From: Sphingobium sp.
GTDB taxonomy: Bacteria > Pseudomonadota > Alphaproteobacteria > Sphingomonadales > Sphingomonadaceae
Length of the DNA: 64,000 nucleotides
Direction: 5' to 3'
NCBI GenBank assembly: GCA_009360885.1
Contig: SPEL01000003.1
Coordinates: 422,924 to 486,923 of the forward strand
A program made the translations under genes and the position numbers. The notes beneath the pieces are model-generated. The model was not told the origin of the DNA. It saw only the letters and a list, made by a program, of their open reading frames with translations, and did no database searches. Below, piece after piece: positions 38,823 through 48,832 of this stretch (position 1 is the first letter of the stretch; every line of letters starts with the position of its first letter).

Positions 38823-39355
38823 GCCGCAGCACATCCCTTAATAATCAACCCGTGCCGCGTCTGGGGCGTACTCCGTCACGCTTTCGAATGCGGGGCACCC
38901 CTATCATCATGATTATGCTGGCATCCATGCTGCCAGCGCTGCTACCACTTATCAGTCAGGCCCCTACTTTACCACCGCTGGGCCTGTTGTTCCTGCTGAG
39001 TTGGCGGCTATTGCGCCATGATATGTTACCTTTATGGATTGGCGCGCCATTGGGGGCGGTTGATGATCTGATGAGCGGCAACCCGCTCGGCACCGCGATT
39101 TTCCTATGGTCCGCCATCATGATAGCAATGGAAATGCTGGATGACTGGCTGCAATGGCGCAGCTATTGGCATGATTGGCTCATCGCTATTCTGGCCTGCA
39201 TAGTGTTTCTAGGCGGGGCCTTGCTGATTAATCGTTTTTCAGGCAGCCTTGCTTCACCTATGCTAATATTACCGCAACTGTTCTGGTCCGCCTTGCTCTA
39301 CCCCTTCGTAGTGCGGATCACAGTCGCCATGGACAGATGGCGCATGATGGCATGA
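38819..39355 (+). CDS. mreD: Rod shape-determining protein MreD
   Basis: This 178-residue membrane protein has about five helices and starts with a polar N-terminus (RFRMRGTPIIMIMLASMLPA). Sequence conservation in the family is low; the assignment rests on length, topology and position between mreC and mrdA. Its start overlaps mreC and its stop overlaps mrdA, both as ATGA. Confidence 0.9.
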   Translation: MSRSTSLNNQPVPRLGRTPSRFRMRGTPIIMIMLASMLPALLPLISQAPTLPPLGLLFLLSWRLLRHDMLPLWIGAPLGAVDDLMSGNPLGTAIFLWSAIMIAMEMLDDWLQWRSYWHDWLIAILACIVFLGGALLINRFSGSLASPMLILPQLFWSALLYPFVVRITVAMDRWRMMA

Positions 39356-41469
39356 AATTTCCCAAAATCACCCCAAAGCATGTTTCTCAGGCCGGTTTAT
39401 CGCAAAGCTTTACCCGGCGTACCATGGTCATGGGGGCGTTTCAGGGCGGCATTGGTGCGCTTCTGGCGGGGCGTCTGGCGTGGATCAGCGTTGCTGAAAA
39501 TGAGAAATATGCGCTCCTTTCCGAAGGGAACCGGGTTAACCTCACCCTCATCCCACCGCGCCGGGGCTGGATATTGGATCGGCACGGTAAAGCACTGGCG
39601 AAGAACCGCACCGATTTCCGGGTCGATATTATTCCGGACCGGCTGCACAATGAAAAAGCCGTTGTCAGCACCCTCACCAGCCTCCTTTCCCTTCAACCAG
39701 AAGTGGTGGAACGGATAGAAGAAGATTTGGAAAAAGCCGCCGGATTTCAGCCGGTGCAAATTTCCGACAAGCTGAGCTATGAACAATATGCCGCCGTTTC
39801 CGTGCGGCTGCCCGAAATGCCCGGTGTCGCCCCGGCGCAGGGATATGCACGCGAATATCCTGCCGGGCCTTCTGTCGGCCATTTATTGGGCTTTGTCGGC
39901 ATTGCCAATGCGAAGGAATATGAGGAACGGCGCGATCCCCTTCTCATCACCCCCGGTTTCAAAATCGGCAAAGAGGGCCTCGAAAAATCCTTTGAGAAAT
40001 ATCTGACGGGCAAACCCGGCGCAAAACGAGTTGAAGTAACAGCCCGCGGCAAGGTGGTGAGGGAACTCACCACTCGTCCCGACACGCCGGGCCAGTCGGT
40101 GCGCCTCACTATTGATGCAGGCCTTCAGGAATATGCCGGGCGACGGCTTGCAACGCAAAGCGGTTCTGTCGTCGTTATGGATTGTCATAATGGCGATTTG
40201 CTGGCGATGGCGTCCATGCCCAGCTATGACCCCAACAGCTTCTCCGACGGCATCAGCCATATGGAATGGAACATGCTGTCGGAAGATGACCATGTCCCCC
40301 TGCGCAACAAGACGCTTCAGGGCCTCTACCCGCCCGGTTCCACGGTAAAGCCGATGGTCGCCCTTTCCTTTCTGGACGCAGGCCTCAGCCCTCAGGAGAC
40401 GGTGCAGTGTAGCGGCGCGCTGCGCGTGGGTGGTGGCCTGTTCCACTGTCACAAACGCCGGGGCCATGGCGCGGTCAATATGCGCACCGCTATTGCGCAA
40501 AGCTGTGACATTTATTTCTATGTGCTGGCCCAGCGCTTTGGCATGCAGGTCATCGCTAATATGGCGCGCCGTCTGGGGTTGGGCCAGAAATTCCCGCTGC
40601 CCTATCCCAGCCAGAGTTATGGCACTGTGCCAGACCCGGCATGGAAGCAGAAGAAATATAACCAGAGCTGGCAGATTTACGATACCGTAAACGCCACTAT
40701 TGGTCAGGGCTATATGCTGGTTAACCCAACGCAATTGGCGGTGATGGGCGCGCGTCTGGCATCTGGCAAGATATTAATGCCTAATTTGCTACTGGACCCA
40801 AAACGTCCCCTGCCTGCATCTCTCGGTGTCTCTCAAGATCATCTTGACATCATCCACGAGGCGATGAGCACGGTGGTGAATGGCGGCGGCACAGGCGGCG
40901 CAGCGCGCCTGCCCTTCCCCGATATGCTAATGGCAGGGAAAACCGGCACAGCGCAGGTACGGCGCATCACCATGGCCGAGCGCAGCCGGGGGGTCCTCCA
41001 TAACTCTGCCCTGCCGCATAAGCAGCGGGACCACGCCCTGTTCGTGGGCTATGCGCCCTTCGACAAGCCAAGATATGCCGTTGCGACCATTATCGAACAT
41101 GGTGGCCACCTTAACAGGGTGGAGGACGCACCGATGATCTCCGCCGATGTGATGACCTATCTGGTTGATCCCGTAAAGGCGATGGAGAAGCTGGAGAATT
41201 ATGAGAAATCATGGGGCGGTACGCCGCAACAGCGACTGAAGACTCAGATAAACGCCTATCGTGCAGCGAAGGGGCTGGCGGTTGATTCTGCTGCCACAGC
41301 GACCGATGACGCCGCCAATAGTAGTAATACCGCATCTGCTACGCCCAGCGAGAACCGCAGGGAAGGAACACCACCTGCTCACACCGCATCCCCGGTGACA
41401 GAGAACCACCCGGCAGAGCCAGCCCCGGCCCATAACGCCGCCGCTGCGCCGGATAGCCCCTCAACCTGA
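39352..41469 (+). CDS. mrdA: Penicillin-binding protein 2 (elongation transpeptidase)
   Basis: This 705-residue class B PBP has a short cytoplasmic N-terminus, one membrane helix (about 27-47), the dimerisation domain (LIPPRRGWILDRHGKALAKN) and a transpeptidase domain with the active-site STVK (Ser330) and the KTGTAQ box. The ATG at 39352 overlaps the mreD stop, so the 39337 start is unlikely. The last 90 residues are an unusual low-complexity tail rich in Ala, Thr, Ser and Pro. rodA, its usual partner gene, does not follow. Confidence 0.95.
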   Translation: MKFPKITPKHVSQAGLSQSFTRRTMVMGAFQGGIGALLAGRLAWISVAENEKYALLSEGNRVNLTLIPPRRGWILDRHGKALAKNRTDFRVDIIPDRLHNEKAVVSTLTSLLSLQPEVVERIEEDLEKAAGFQPVQISDKLSYEQYAAVSVRLPEMPGVAPAQGYAREYPAGPSVGHLLGFVGIANAKEYEERRDPLLITPGFKIGKEGLEKSFEKYLTGKPGAKRVEVTARGKVVRELTTRPDTPGQSVRLTIDAGLQEYAGRRLATQSGSVVVMDCHNGDLLAMASMPSYDPNSFSDGISHMEWNMLSEDDHVPLRNKTLQGLYPPGSTVKPMVALSFLDAGLSPQETVQCSGALRVGGGLFHCHKRRGHGAVNMRTAIAQSCDIYFYVLAQRFGMQVIANMARRLGLGQKFPLPYPSQSYGTVPDPAWKQKKYNQSWQIYDTVNATIGQGYMLVNPTQLAVMGARLASGKILMPNLLLDPKRPLPASLGVSQDHLDIIHEAMSTVVNGGGTGGAARLPFPDMLMAGKTGTAQVRRITMAERSRGVLHNSALPHKQRDHALFVGYAPFDKPRYAVATIIEHGGHLNRVEDAPMISADVMTYLVDPVKAMEKLENYEKSWGGTPQQRLKTQINAYRAAKGLAVDSAATATDDAANSSNTASATPSENRREGTPPAHTASPVTENHPAEPAPAHNAAAAPDSPST

Positions 41470-41601
41470 CCACTCGCACAATTGCCCGTGCGGAAGCGTT
41501 GCAGGTAAGATCACGCTCAGGCTCATTCTTAGGATCAGGACCTAATCCTCTTTTCTGCAACCTTACTGTCCGTCATAGGTTAAGAAATTAAGGAGATAGA
41601 G

Positions 41602-42075
41602 ATGAGCGATAATATCCGCACCAGTTTTTGGGAGACAATGGCCGAAAGCCCGATACTGATGGTCAAGCTCAATAGCGATGACAGCCATGCAGAACCGCTC
41701 ATCGCTCAGCTTGATCCGGCTGCTAATGGTGAGTTCTGGTTCTATACCAGCCGCAACAACCGCATTGCGCCGGGTGGGCCCGCCATTGCCCTATATGTTT
41801 CGCGCAATCATGATCTGTTTTGCAGCATATCAGGCACATTGACCGAAGAGAAAGATTCGGCAGTAATTGACCGTTACTGGTCGCCGCGCGTCAATAGCTG
41901 GTATCCTAAAGGCCGCACTGACCCAGACATGCTGATGATGCGGTTTGACCTTGAAAATGCCGAGATATGGAAACCCGACAATAGCCTTCAGGGGCTATTC
42001 CGGCTGATGTCTGGTAAAACAGAGACCCCACGTGAGATGGGCCTGCACCAGACCATCCCCCTGACCGGGAAATGA
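41602..42075 (+). CDS. Pyridoxamine 5'-phosphate oxidase-like (general stress) protein
   Basis: This 157-residue split-barrel protein resembles general stress protein 26: SFWETMAESPILMVKL, GEFWFYTSRNNRI, VSRNHDLFCSISGTL and RYWSPRVNSWYPKGRTDPD. Members bind flavin (FMN, FAD or F420) and are usually stress-induced; no enzymatic role is assigned. A GGAG ribosome site precedes the ATG. It stands 132 bases after mrdA with its own likely promoter. Confidence 0.85.
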   Translation: MSDNIRTSFWETMAESPILMVKLNSDDSHAEPLIAQLDPAANGEFWFYTSRNNRIAPGGPAIALYVSRNHDLFCSISGTLTEEKDSAVIDRYWSPRVNSWYPKGRTDPDMLMMRFDLENAEIWKPDNSLQGLFRLMSGKTETPREMGLHQTIPLTGK

Positions 42076-42212
42076 TGTCAGAACCACCCATAGTGGCATT
42101 ATCCCTATATCGGCCTTTTCATGCTATGCTTATTCTAAGCCATGTTTGGTTGGAGCGGTCAGGAAAAATCAGTTTTGAGGGTATTAAAACCTTCCCATAA
42201 AGGAGAAATGAG

Positions 42213-42449
42213 ATGAGTTTTCTGGTTCGTGTGGGGTTATTGGCAGGCGCTGGTGCGCTGGTATATAAGCTGCTCCGTAAAAAGGATGAGCCGGAGCAGA
42301 CAACCGGGGAGCCTGTTTTTTCCTCTGGCGTCATCCGCAATGCCGGACAAGACGAACAGAAGGACACGGATAAGCAGGGCGAATGGGATAAAGTCGACGA
42401 AGCGAACGACGCCTCTTTCCCGGCGAGCGACCCACCAGCGGTCCCCTGA
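42213..42449 (+). CDS. Small membrane-anchored protein with C-terminal FPASDPPA motif
   Basis: This 78-residue protein has an N-terminal hydrophobic helix (FLVRVGLLAGAGALVYKLL), a charged linker and the C-terminal WDKVDEANDASFPASDPPAV. The DE-A-x-x-x-SFPASDPP ending occurs in many short, uncharacterised bacterial proteins, often stress-related, with unknown role. An AAAGGAGAAATG ribosome site supports translation. Its neighbours are a stress-protein homologue and a DNA glycosylase. Confidence 0.75.
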   Translation: MSFLVRVGLLAGAGALVYKLLRKKDEPEQTTGEPVFSSGVIRNAGQDEQKDTDKQGEWDKVDEANDASFPASDPPAVP

Positions 42450-42541
42450 TCCTATCCGATTTCTTTCTGACAGAGAGCAGGCCATATTAATTGTTATTAC
42501 CAGACCGGGCAGCGCTATGTGGCGCTGTCCGAGGTTGAGAT

Positions 42542-43069
42542 ATGATGGAAAATCCTCCTTCTTATTGCCTGCCTCCAATAGCCGGGGCAAATACCCGTCT
42601 ATTAATCCTCGGTAGCCTGCCGGGAGTGCGCTCTTTACAGCTCAGCCAATATTATGGCCATCCACGCAATCATTTCTGGCCATTGCTAGGGCAACTCATC
42701 AACACCGATTTGCTGGCGGTGCCCTATGATGACCGATTGGGGCATATTGAGCGCGCAGGCATTGGCCTATGGGATGTAGTGGCCCATGCAGTGCGCCCCG
42801 GCAGCCTCGATCAGCATATGCGCGATGTACTGCCCAACGGCCTTGGTGAATTTGTAGCCTCCCTGCCTTCGCTCAGGGCCATTGGCTTTAATGGGGCGAC
42901 CGCCAGCAAAATAGGACGCAGACAATTGGCTGTGGTTCTGGAGCAGGGATTGAAGGGCATAGAACTGATCGACCTGCCATCCAGCAGTCCAGCCAACACA
43001 ATGGCTCTGGAACGCAAAATATCCCTATGGAAGAAAATGCAGCCCTATGTCGAATATGTTGCCCAATAA
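42542..43069 (+). CDS. Uracil-DNA-glycosylase superfamily protein, family 6 (hypoxanthine-DNA glycosylase)
   Basis: This 175-residue protein shows the family 6 pattern: LLILGSLPGVRSL, QYYGHPRNHFWPLLG and, near the C-terminus, LPSSSPAN. Family 6 enzymes remove deoxyinosine (hypoxanthine) from DNA and lack the usual uracil specificity. GIGLWDVVAHAVRPGSLD lies between the motifs. It is 92 bases after the small membrane protein, and 34 bases before the tRNA-His gene on the other strand. Confidence 0.85.
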   Translation: MMENPPSYCLPPIAGANTRLLILGSLPGVRSLQLSQYYGHPRNHFWPLLGQLINTDLLAVPYDDRLGHIERAGIGLWDVVAHAVRPGSLDQHMRDVLPNGLGEFVASLPSLRAIGFNGATASKIGRRQLAVVLEQGLKGIELIDLPSSSPANTMALERKISLWKKMQPYVEYVAQ

Positions 43070-43103
43070 GGGAACATTCAGATGATAATAGGGAGGAAGG
43101 AAA

Positions 43104-43181
43104 TGGGGCGATCGAGGGGGTTCGAACCCCCGACCTCTGGTACCACAAACCAGCGCTCTAACCAACTGAGCTACGATCGCC
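43104..43181 (-). tRNA. tRNA-His (anticodon GTG)
   Basis: The minus strand folds as a cloverleaf with an extra 5' G (G-1) opposite C73, the hallmark of tRNA-His. The anticodon loop is TTGTGGT (anticodon GTG), D-arm TAGCTCAGTTGGTTAGAGC, T-loop GTTCGAACC. CCA is encoded. Confidence 0.95.
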
Positions 43182-43577
43182 ATATCCGGACAATGTCCGT
43201 TGAGTGGAGGGCAATTAAGCGTGCCAGCGCGCAGCGTCAAGCACCCTTTTTGCTATAAAGAGATTTTATGGCAGAAAATTTGAAAAACAAAGCATTTCCT
43301 CGCTTTGTTAACATCAAATTCCAGAAAAATTCCCGGACCATTCACAATAAAAAAGAGCGAGGCTTAACCCTCGCTCCCGACATGCCGAAAGGCAATAATG
43401 AAGGTTTCCCTCCATTTATTGCCCTTGCATTCCTGTTTCCACCGTGCAGCGCTAGAGCGATGATAGGAGAGCAGGCTATCCCCCTACCCAATATCAACGC
43501 TAAACTACTATCAAAGACAGATGCCTGATGCCAATTGCCTGATAACAGCCCCGAACCGCGCACGGAGATTAACAGAA
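43182..43577. other. Intergenic region between tRNA-His and hupB
   Basis: About 400 bases, AT-rich near 43250-43350. It should hold the tRNA-His promoter (near 43190-43240) and contains the hupB terminator at 43346-43376. The 200 bases between this terminator and the hupB stop have no gene and form a long 3' untranslated region, or could hide a small RNA. The short plus-strand frame at 43268-43528 shows no protein character. Confidence 0.5.
43346..43376 (-). terminator. Rho-independent terminator, leftward transcript (hupB)
   Basis: On the minus strand GAGCGAGG-GTTAAG-CCTCGCTC is followed by TTTTTTATTG. It is the only strong terminator after hupB, 200 bases beyond its stop codon. Confidence 0.85.
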
Positions 43578-43853
43578 TTAGCCGTTAACGGCGTCCTTCA
43601 GGCCCTTGCCAGCCTTGAACTTCGGCTGAGTGGACGCAGCAATTGTCATGGTTTCGCCGGTGCGCGGGTTACGGCCAGTGGAAGCCTTACGCTGAGAAAC
43701 AGCGAAAGTACCAAAGCCAACCAGACGTACTTCGTCACCCTTTTTCAGAGCGCCGGTGATCGCGTCAAATACGCCTTCAACTGCCTTGGCAGCATCTGCT
43801 TTGCTAAGGGCGCTGCTTTCAGCAACTGCGTTAATAAGATCCTGTTTATTCAT
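43578..43853 (-). CDS. hupB: DNA-binding protein HU
   Basis: This 91-residue nucleoid protein has the HU/IHF fold: MNKQDLINAVAESSALSKAD, the GFGTFAVSQRKASTGRNPRTGE arm that clamps DNA, and a PKFKAGKGLKDAVNG ending. It bends and compacts DNA without strict sequence preference. It lies after lon in the same direction, a common order in proteobacteria. Its own promoter is likely just past the lon stop. Confidence 0.97.
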   Translation of the reverse strand: MNKQDLINAVAESSALSKADAAKAVEGVFDAITGALKKGDEVRLVGFGTFAVSQRKASTGRNPRTGETMTIAASTQPKFKAGKGLKDAVNG

Positions 43854-43983
43854 GCCGTGGGAACCCCCTTGGTGTTTAGGTTACAAAAGTAGGAATCAGT
43901 AAATTGAAGGGCGCCATAAAGGCGCGGATTTTCGCGTCTGTCAAAGGGTAAAGCGCAAATTCACGACGGATTTCAGTGCTTTT

Positions 43984-44012
43984 ACGCTATTAACCATGAC
44001 CAACGGTGTCAA
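43984..44012 (-). promoter_or_regulatory. Candidate promoter of hupB
   Basis: On the minus strand a TTGACA (44007-44012) is followed after 17 bases by TAGCGT (43984-43989). It lies between the lon stop and hupB, giving a leader of about 120 bases. Confidence 0.5.
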
Positions 44013-44027
44013 TCCACCCCAAAAGCA

Positions 44028-46424
44028 TCAATGCCGCACTGCAACATCTCCCTCTTTGCCCTGCGAAGAAAGCGGCTGAGAGGCGAGGTCATCTTCCTCT
44101 GACCAGCTAATCGGCTCCAGCGGGGCAGCCAGCGCCCGCGCCAAAACTTCATCAACATGCGACACCGGAACAATCTCCAGCCCCTCTGTTACATTTGCCG
44201 GGATTTCCGCCAGATCTTTCTCATTTTCTGCCGGGATAAGGACCGTCTTAATACCACCGCGCAACGCCGCCAGCAGCTTTTCCTTCAGCCCCCCAATCGG
44301 CAGTACCCGTCCCCGCAAAGTGACCTCGCCGGTCATCGCCACATCCTTTCGCACTGGCACACCAGTGAGGGTGGAAACGATCGACGTGACCATGCCGATG
44401 CCCGCAGAGGGGCCATCTTTTGGAACCGCCCCTTCGGGAAGGTGAATGTGAATATCTTTGCGCGCAAAGATGCTGGGACGGATACCATAGCCCGGGGCGC
44501 GGGATCTGACATAAGAAAAAGCCGCCTGCACCGATTCGGTCATCACCTCACCCAGCTTGCCGGTGGTCTTAACCTGCCCCTTACCAGGCACCGTCACAGA
44601 TTCGATAGTCAGCAGTTCCCCGCCCACTTCGGTCCATGCAAGGCCTGTTACCGCGCCGATCTGATTATCTTCCTCCGACACGCCATGACGATATTTACGG
44701 ACCCCGGCATAATCGGCCAGATTTTCAGGCGTAATAGTAACCGCCTGCACCTTGCCCTCAAGGATTTGACGCAATGCCTTACGGGCAAGGCGCGCTACTT
44801 CCCGTTCCAGAGTGCGCACACCGGCCTCCCGCGTGTAATAGCGGATCAAGTCGCGCAGCCCCTCTTCGGTCAGCGAAAACTCGCCATCTTTGAGGCCATG
44901 CGCCTCAATCTGACGCGGAACGAGGTGACGTTGGCCAATTTCAACCTTCTCATCCTCGGTATAGCCTTCGAGGCGGATGATCTCCATCCGGTCCAGCAAA
45001 GCCTGCGGCAGATTAAGACTGTTGGCCGTCGTCACGAACATCACGTCGGAGAGGTCAACGTCGATTTCGAGATAATGGTCCTGAAACTTGCTATTCTGTT
45101 CCGGGTCCAGCACTTCCAGCAAAGCGGATGCCGGATCGCCCCGGAAATCCTGTCCCAGCTTGTCGATTTCATCGAGAAGGAAGAGCGGATTCATCGTCCC
45201 GGCCTTTTTGAGGTTCGAAACGATCTTACCCGGCAACGAGCCAATATAGGTGCGGCGATGGCCACGAATTTCGGCCTCATCACGCACACCGCCCAATGAC
45301 TGGCGGATGAATTCACGCCCGCACGCCTTGGCGATGGACTGACCCAGCGACGTCTTACCCACGCCCGGCGGGCCAACGAGGCAGAGAATCGGCCCCTTCA
45401 GCTTGTTGGTTCGCGCCTGCACCGCCAGATATTCGACGATACGATCCTTGACTTTTTCCAGTGCGAAATGATCGGCATCAAGAATTTCCTGCGCATGGAC
45501 GAGGTCATTCTTAACCTTGCTCTTCTTACCCCAGGGGAGGCCCAGCAGCACATCAAGATAATTGCGCACCACGGTTGCTTCCGCCGACATGGGCTGCATC
45601 GCGCGCAGTTTCTTGAGCTCGGCATTGGCCTTGGTCTTGGCCTCCTTGCTCATCTTGGTTTTCTTGATCTTGTCGGCAAGTTCAGCGAGTTCATCACCTT
45701 CCTCGCCCTCGCCATTGCCCAATTCGCGCTGAATGGCCTTGAGCTGCTCATTCAGATAATATTCGCGCTGGGTCTTTTCCATCTGGCGCTTAACGCGGCC
45801 CCGGATTTTCTTCTCAACCTGAAGAACGCCCAGCTCCCCTTCCATGAAGGCAAACACCATTTCCAGCCGCTTGGCGGGATCGATTTCGGTCAGCAAAGCC
45901 TGCTTATCCGATACCTTCACATTGACATTGGCGGCAACGGCGTCGGCGAGGCGGCCTGCTTCCTCAATTTCCCGCAACTGCACAGAGGTTTCGGCAGGCA
46001 GCTTCTTGTTGAGCTTGGCGTAATTATCAAACTGATCGACCACCGACCGCATCAGCGCCGACACTTGCGGTCCTGTGGCGGCATCATCGCTGACGCTTTC
46101 CACCGTCGCATTCGCAAAGCCATCGGCCGTTTCAATGCCGGTAAGGCGCGCCCGCTGCTTCCCTTCTACCAACACACGCACCGTGCCATCGGGCAGCTTC
46201 AGCAATTGCAGAACCGTCGCGATGACACCCATATCATAGAGCGCTTCACGATCCGGGTCATCCTCTGCCGGGTTGAGCTGCGACACGAGGAAGATTTCCT
46301 TATCCGCTTCCATCGCCTTTTCCAGCGCGGCGACACTCTTGTCACGCCCTACGAACAGGGGAACAATCATATTGGGGAAAACAACAATATCGCGCAGCGG
46401 CAACAGGGGGTAATTGCTATTCAT
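44028..46424 (-). CDS. lon: ATP-dependent protease Lon
   Basis: This 798-residue AAA+ serine protease has the N-terminal substrate domain ([23 protein letters not shown]), an ATPase domain with Walker [12 protein letters not shown] (around 350), Walker [12 protein letters not shown], and a protease domain with catalytic Ser673 in [10 protein letters not shown] and Lys in [10 protein letters not shown]. It degrades damaged and regulatory proteins. Length is normal. Upstream (46425-46649) is a 225-base gap towards ebfC, which likely holds its promoter. Confidence 0.97.
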   Translation of the reverse strand: MNSNYPLLPLRDIVVFPNMIVPLFVGRDKSVAALEKAMEADKEIFLVSQLNPAEDDPDREALYDMGVIATVLQLLKLPDGTVRVLVEGKQRARLTGIETADGFANATVESVSDDAATGPQVSALMRSVVDQFDNYAKLNKKLPAETSVQLREIEEAGRLADAVAANVNVKVSDKQALLTEIDPAKRLEMVFAFMEGELGVLQVEKKIRGRVKRQMEKTQREYYLNEQLKAIQRELGNGEGEEGDELAELADKIKKTKMSKEAKTKANAELKKLRAMQPMSAEATVVRNYLDVLLGLPWGKKSKVKNDLVHAQEILDADHFALEKVKDRIVEYLAVQARTNKLKGPILCLVGPPGVGKTSLGQSIAKACGREFIRQSLGGVRDEAEIRGHRRTYIGSLPGKIVSNLKKAGTMNPLFLLDEIDKLGQDFRGDPASALLEVLDPEQNSKFQDHYLEIDVDLSDVMFVTTANSLNLPQALLDRMEIIRLEGYTEDEKVEIGQRHLVPRQIEAHGLKDGEFSLTEEGLRDLIRYYTREAGVRTLEREVARLARKALRQILEGKVQAVTITPENLADYAGVRKYRHGVSEEDNQIGAVTGLAWTEVGGELLTIESVTVPGKGQVKTTGKLGEVMTESVQAAFSYVRSRAPGYGIRPSIFARKDIHIHLPEGAVPKDGPSAGIGMVTSIVSTLTGVPVRKDVAMTGEVTLRGRVLPIGGLKEKLLAALRGGIKTVLIPAENEKDLAEIPANVTEGLEIVPVSHVDEVLARALAAPLEPISWSEEDDLASQPLSSQGKEGDVAVRH

Positions 46425-46649
46425 TCTATCTCCATCATGCCGACATCAGAGCTGAGTTTCGATCAGAGCTGCAAATGCTCTGGCGGCAGTCCACGCTAAT
46501 ATGTGTGCGAAAAACGCATGTTCAATGGCGCAGAGGCATCAGAACAAGCATCGGGGGCTATCCGGTGGGGATGTGGCGAACCACCCCACCCCCTATCCGC
46601 CTATTGGGGCCCACACAAAAAGGCGGGCATTCCCACCAGCACAGCCCTA

Positions 46650-46973
46650 TCAAAACGGCAGTTTGAAGCCGGGGGGCAGCGGCAGGCCACTGGTCATTTT
46701 CGCCATTTCCGTGCCGCTAGCCTCATCTGCCTTTTTGCGTGCATCATTAAATGCCGCGACGATCAGGTCTTCCAATATTTGCTTTTCGGAAGGGGCGAGC
46801 AAGCCTTCGTCAATAGAAACGCCAACGATGCGTCCCTTGGCGGTTGCCCGCACCTTAACCACGCCACCACCGGAAACGCCCTCTACCTCAATCTTGTCGA
46901 GGCTTTCCTGAGCGCGCGTCAGTTCCTCCTGCACACGATTGGCCATGCCAAGAATTTCATTCAGGTCTTTCAT
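46650..46973 (-). CDS. ebfC: YbaB/EbfC family nucleoid-associated protein
   Basis: This 107-residue protein has the EbfC pattern (LNEILGMANRVQEELTRAQ; GKIVGVSIDEGLL-like GRIVGVSIDEGLL; LIVAAFNDARKKADE). It forms dimers that bind DNA. The ATG at 46973 overlaps the dnaX stop as ATGA; the longer start at 46988 is unlikely. The dnaX-ebfC pair is conserved across bacteria, often with recR. Confidence 0.94.
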   Translation of the reverse strand: MKDLNEILGMANRVQEELTRAQESLDKIEVEGVSGGGVVKVRATAKGRIVGVSIDEGLLAPSEKQILEDLIVAAFNDARKKADEASGTEMAKMTSGLPLPPGFKLPF

Positions 46974-48832
46974 GCGTTCGCGCTCCATTTCGCATTTTCA
47001 TTGATCGGCCATTCCAGTTCCGCATCAGGAAAGGCTGCTTTCGCCGCCTTTAACACGGGATGATCGAGGACTGCCTCTTTTGCGGCCTCTATGTCGGCCA
47101 GTTCACGCCCGCGCAAGGTTGGTTCCCCCATTTCATCGCTGAGGGTAACAGTCCAGCGCTCACCAGTCATTTTGGTAAGGGCAGCGGCTACATCCACCGG
47201 AAATTCAGGGCGCAAGGACTGGGTAAGGTGAATGACCAGTTCCGGCGCATTATATCGCACCAGCGATGCGCAATCATAAAGCTCATTCGCGAGCAGCGCA
47301 TGTTTTTCATCAATCAGCCGCACCAGTGCCGGAAAGTCTGCCGGGAATATCGGCTGATGCACGGGCGCAACTTCCTGCACGGCGGGCTGAGGTGCAGCTA
47401 CGGGCGCTGGCTCCGGTGCCATTGGCTGAACCGATGCAGGCGGTGGCGGTGTTTCCGGCGCAAAAATCGGCGCGATTTCACTCTCCGCCTCATCATGCGG
47501 CGGGGGCGTCATCCCTTGTGATGGCACGGTATCCGGGGAGGCAGGCGTAGCGGCGGCAGGAGCAGATGGTGCCGACAAGGCCGCAGCCCCTCCCCCCGCC
47601 AGCATCCGCGCGAGATCAGATGGGTCCGGCAGGCTGGCGGCATGAATGATCCGCAGCAACGCCATTTCAGCGGCCTGCATCGGCATGATGGCGCGGGAAA
47701 CCTCCTCATGCCCCTTCAGCAAGAGCTGCCACAGCCGATGGAGCGGCGCAAAGCCGAGGCGGCTCGCCCATTCGGCCAGCGCCTCACGCTCCTCTGCCGA
47801 TTGGGTGGGGTCATCCTGCCCCCGGCCAGTCTTAGCGCCAGCCTTAGCGATGGTGACGGCGTGGACAATTTCCATCAGCCCGCGCAATATCGGCAACGGT
47901 TCCACGCCCAGATCATGCTGCTGCGACAGGGCGACAAGCGCCTCTTCGCTCTTCCCCTCAAGGATCAGGCCGAACAGGCGACGCACCGCCCCCCGATCTG
48001 ACAGGCCCAGCATATCGCGCACATGGGCGGCCGTGACGAGCGGACGCGCTTCGTCCCCCCCTGCGCCTTCCGCCCCTTCCATCTCCGCATGGGCAATCGC
48101 CTGATCGAGAATGGAAAGACCGTCACGGGCCGAGCCTTCCGCCGCCTGCGCAATCAGTTTCAGCGCATCCGGTTCGGCGGCGAAGCTTTCTGCCTCCACC
48201 ACATGGGCGAAATGCCCCGCCAGCATTTCCGCAGAAATCCGCTTGAGGTCAAAGCGCTGACAACGGGACAATACCGTGATCGGCACCTTGTTCACCTCGG
48301 TCGTGGCGAACAGGAATTTTACATGGGCGGGCGGCTCCTCCAGCGTTTTGAGGAGCGCGTTGAAGGCATTGCGTGAGAGCATATGCACTTCGTCGATGAT
48401 ATAAATTTTATACCGCGCCGAAACGGCGGCATAGCGCACCGCCTCGATGATTTCACGCACATCATCAACGCCGGTATGGCTGGCCGCGTCCATTTCGATA
48501 ACGTCGATATGACGCCCTTCGGCAATCGCGCGGCAAGGCTCACACACACCGCAGGGATCAATCGTCGGGCCGCCCTGCCCATCCGGGCCGATGCAATTCA
48601 AGGCCTTGGCAATCAGGCGCGCCGTCGAGGTTTTCCCTACCCCGCGCACGCCCGTCATCAAAAAGGCATGGGCCAGACGCCCGCGCTTAATCGCATTGCC
48701 GAGGGTTTGCACCATCGCATCCTGTCCCAGCAATTGCTGAAAGCTTTGCGGGCGATATTTCCGCGCCAAAACGCGATAAGCGCTGTCGGCGGGTGGAGGC
48801 TGGGGCTGAGATTCGTCAAACATCAAAGGCAT
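46970..48832 (-). CDS. dnaX: DNA polymerase III subunit gamma/tau
   Basis: This protein of about 620 residues is the clamp-loader ATPase. It has YRVLARKYRPQSFQQLLGQD, Walker A GVRGVGKTSTARL, a zinc module with Cys in DPCGVCEPC, Walker B IIDEVHML, and the SRC motif LSRCQRFDLKRI. Then come the collar, a Pro/Ala-rich linker (about 430-490), and the tau C-terminal domain. The start at 48832 or 48823 fits the family; the upstream extension into the SRP RNA region is not coding. No clear frameshift signal for gamma is evident. Confidence 0.95.
   Translation of the reverse strand: MPLMFDESQPQPPPADSAYRVLARKYRPQSFQQLLGQDAMVQTLGNAIKRGRLAHAFLMTGVRGVGKTSTARLIAKALNCIGPDGQGGPTIDPCGVCEPCRAIAEGRHIDVIEMDAASHTGVDDVREIIEAVRYAAVSARYKIYIIDEVHMLSRNAFNALLKTLEEPPAHVKFLFATTEVNKVPITVLSRCQRFDLKRISAEMLAGHFAHVVEAESFAAEPDALKLIAQAAEGSARDGLSILDQAIAHAEMEGAEGAGGDEARPLVTAAHVRDMLGLSDRGAVRRLFGLILEGKSEEALVALSQQHDLGVEPLPILRGLMEIVHAVTIAKAGAKTGRGQDDPTQSAEEREALAEWASRLGFAPLHRLWQLLLKGHEEVSRAIMPMQAAEMALLRIIHAASLPDPSDLARMLAGGGAAALSAPSAPAAATPASPDTVPSQGMTPPPHDEAESEIAPIFAPETPPPPASVQPMAPEPAPVAAPQPAVQEVAPVHQPIFPADFPALVRLIDEKHALLANELYDCASLVRYNAPELVIHLTQSLRPEFPVDVAAALTKMTGERWTVTLSDEMGEPTLRGRELADIEAAKEAVLDHPVLKAAKAAFPDAELEWPINENAKWSANA

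Noticed and set aside
44157-46499. Plus-strand open frames opposite lon (44157-45299 and 45468-46499)
   Set aside because: Both are mirror frames of lon, with no protein family and no ribosome site; their composition follows the opposite strand.
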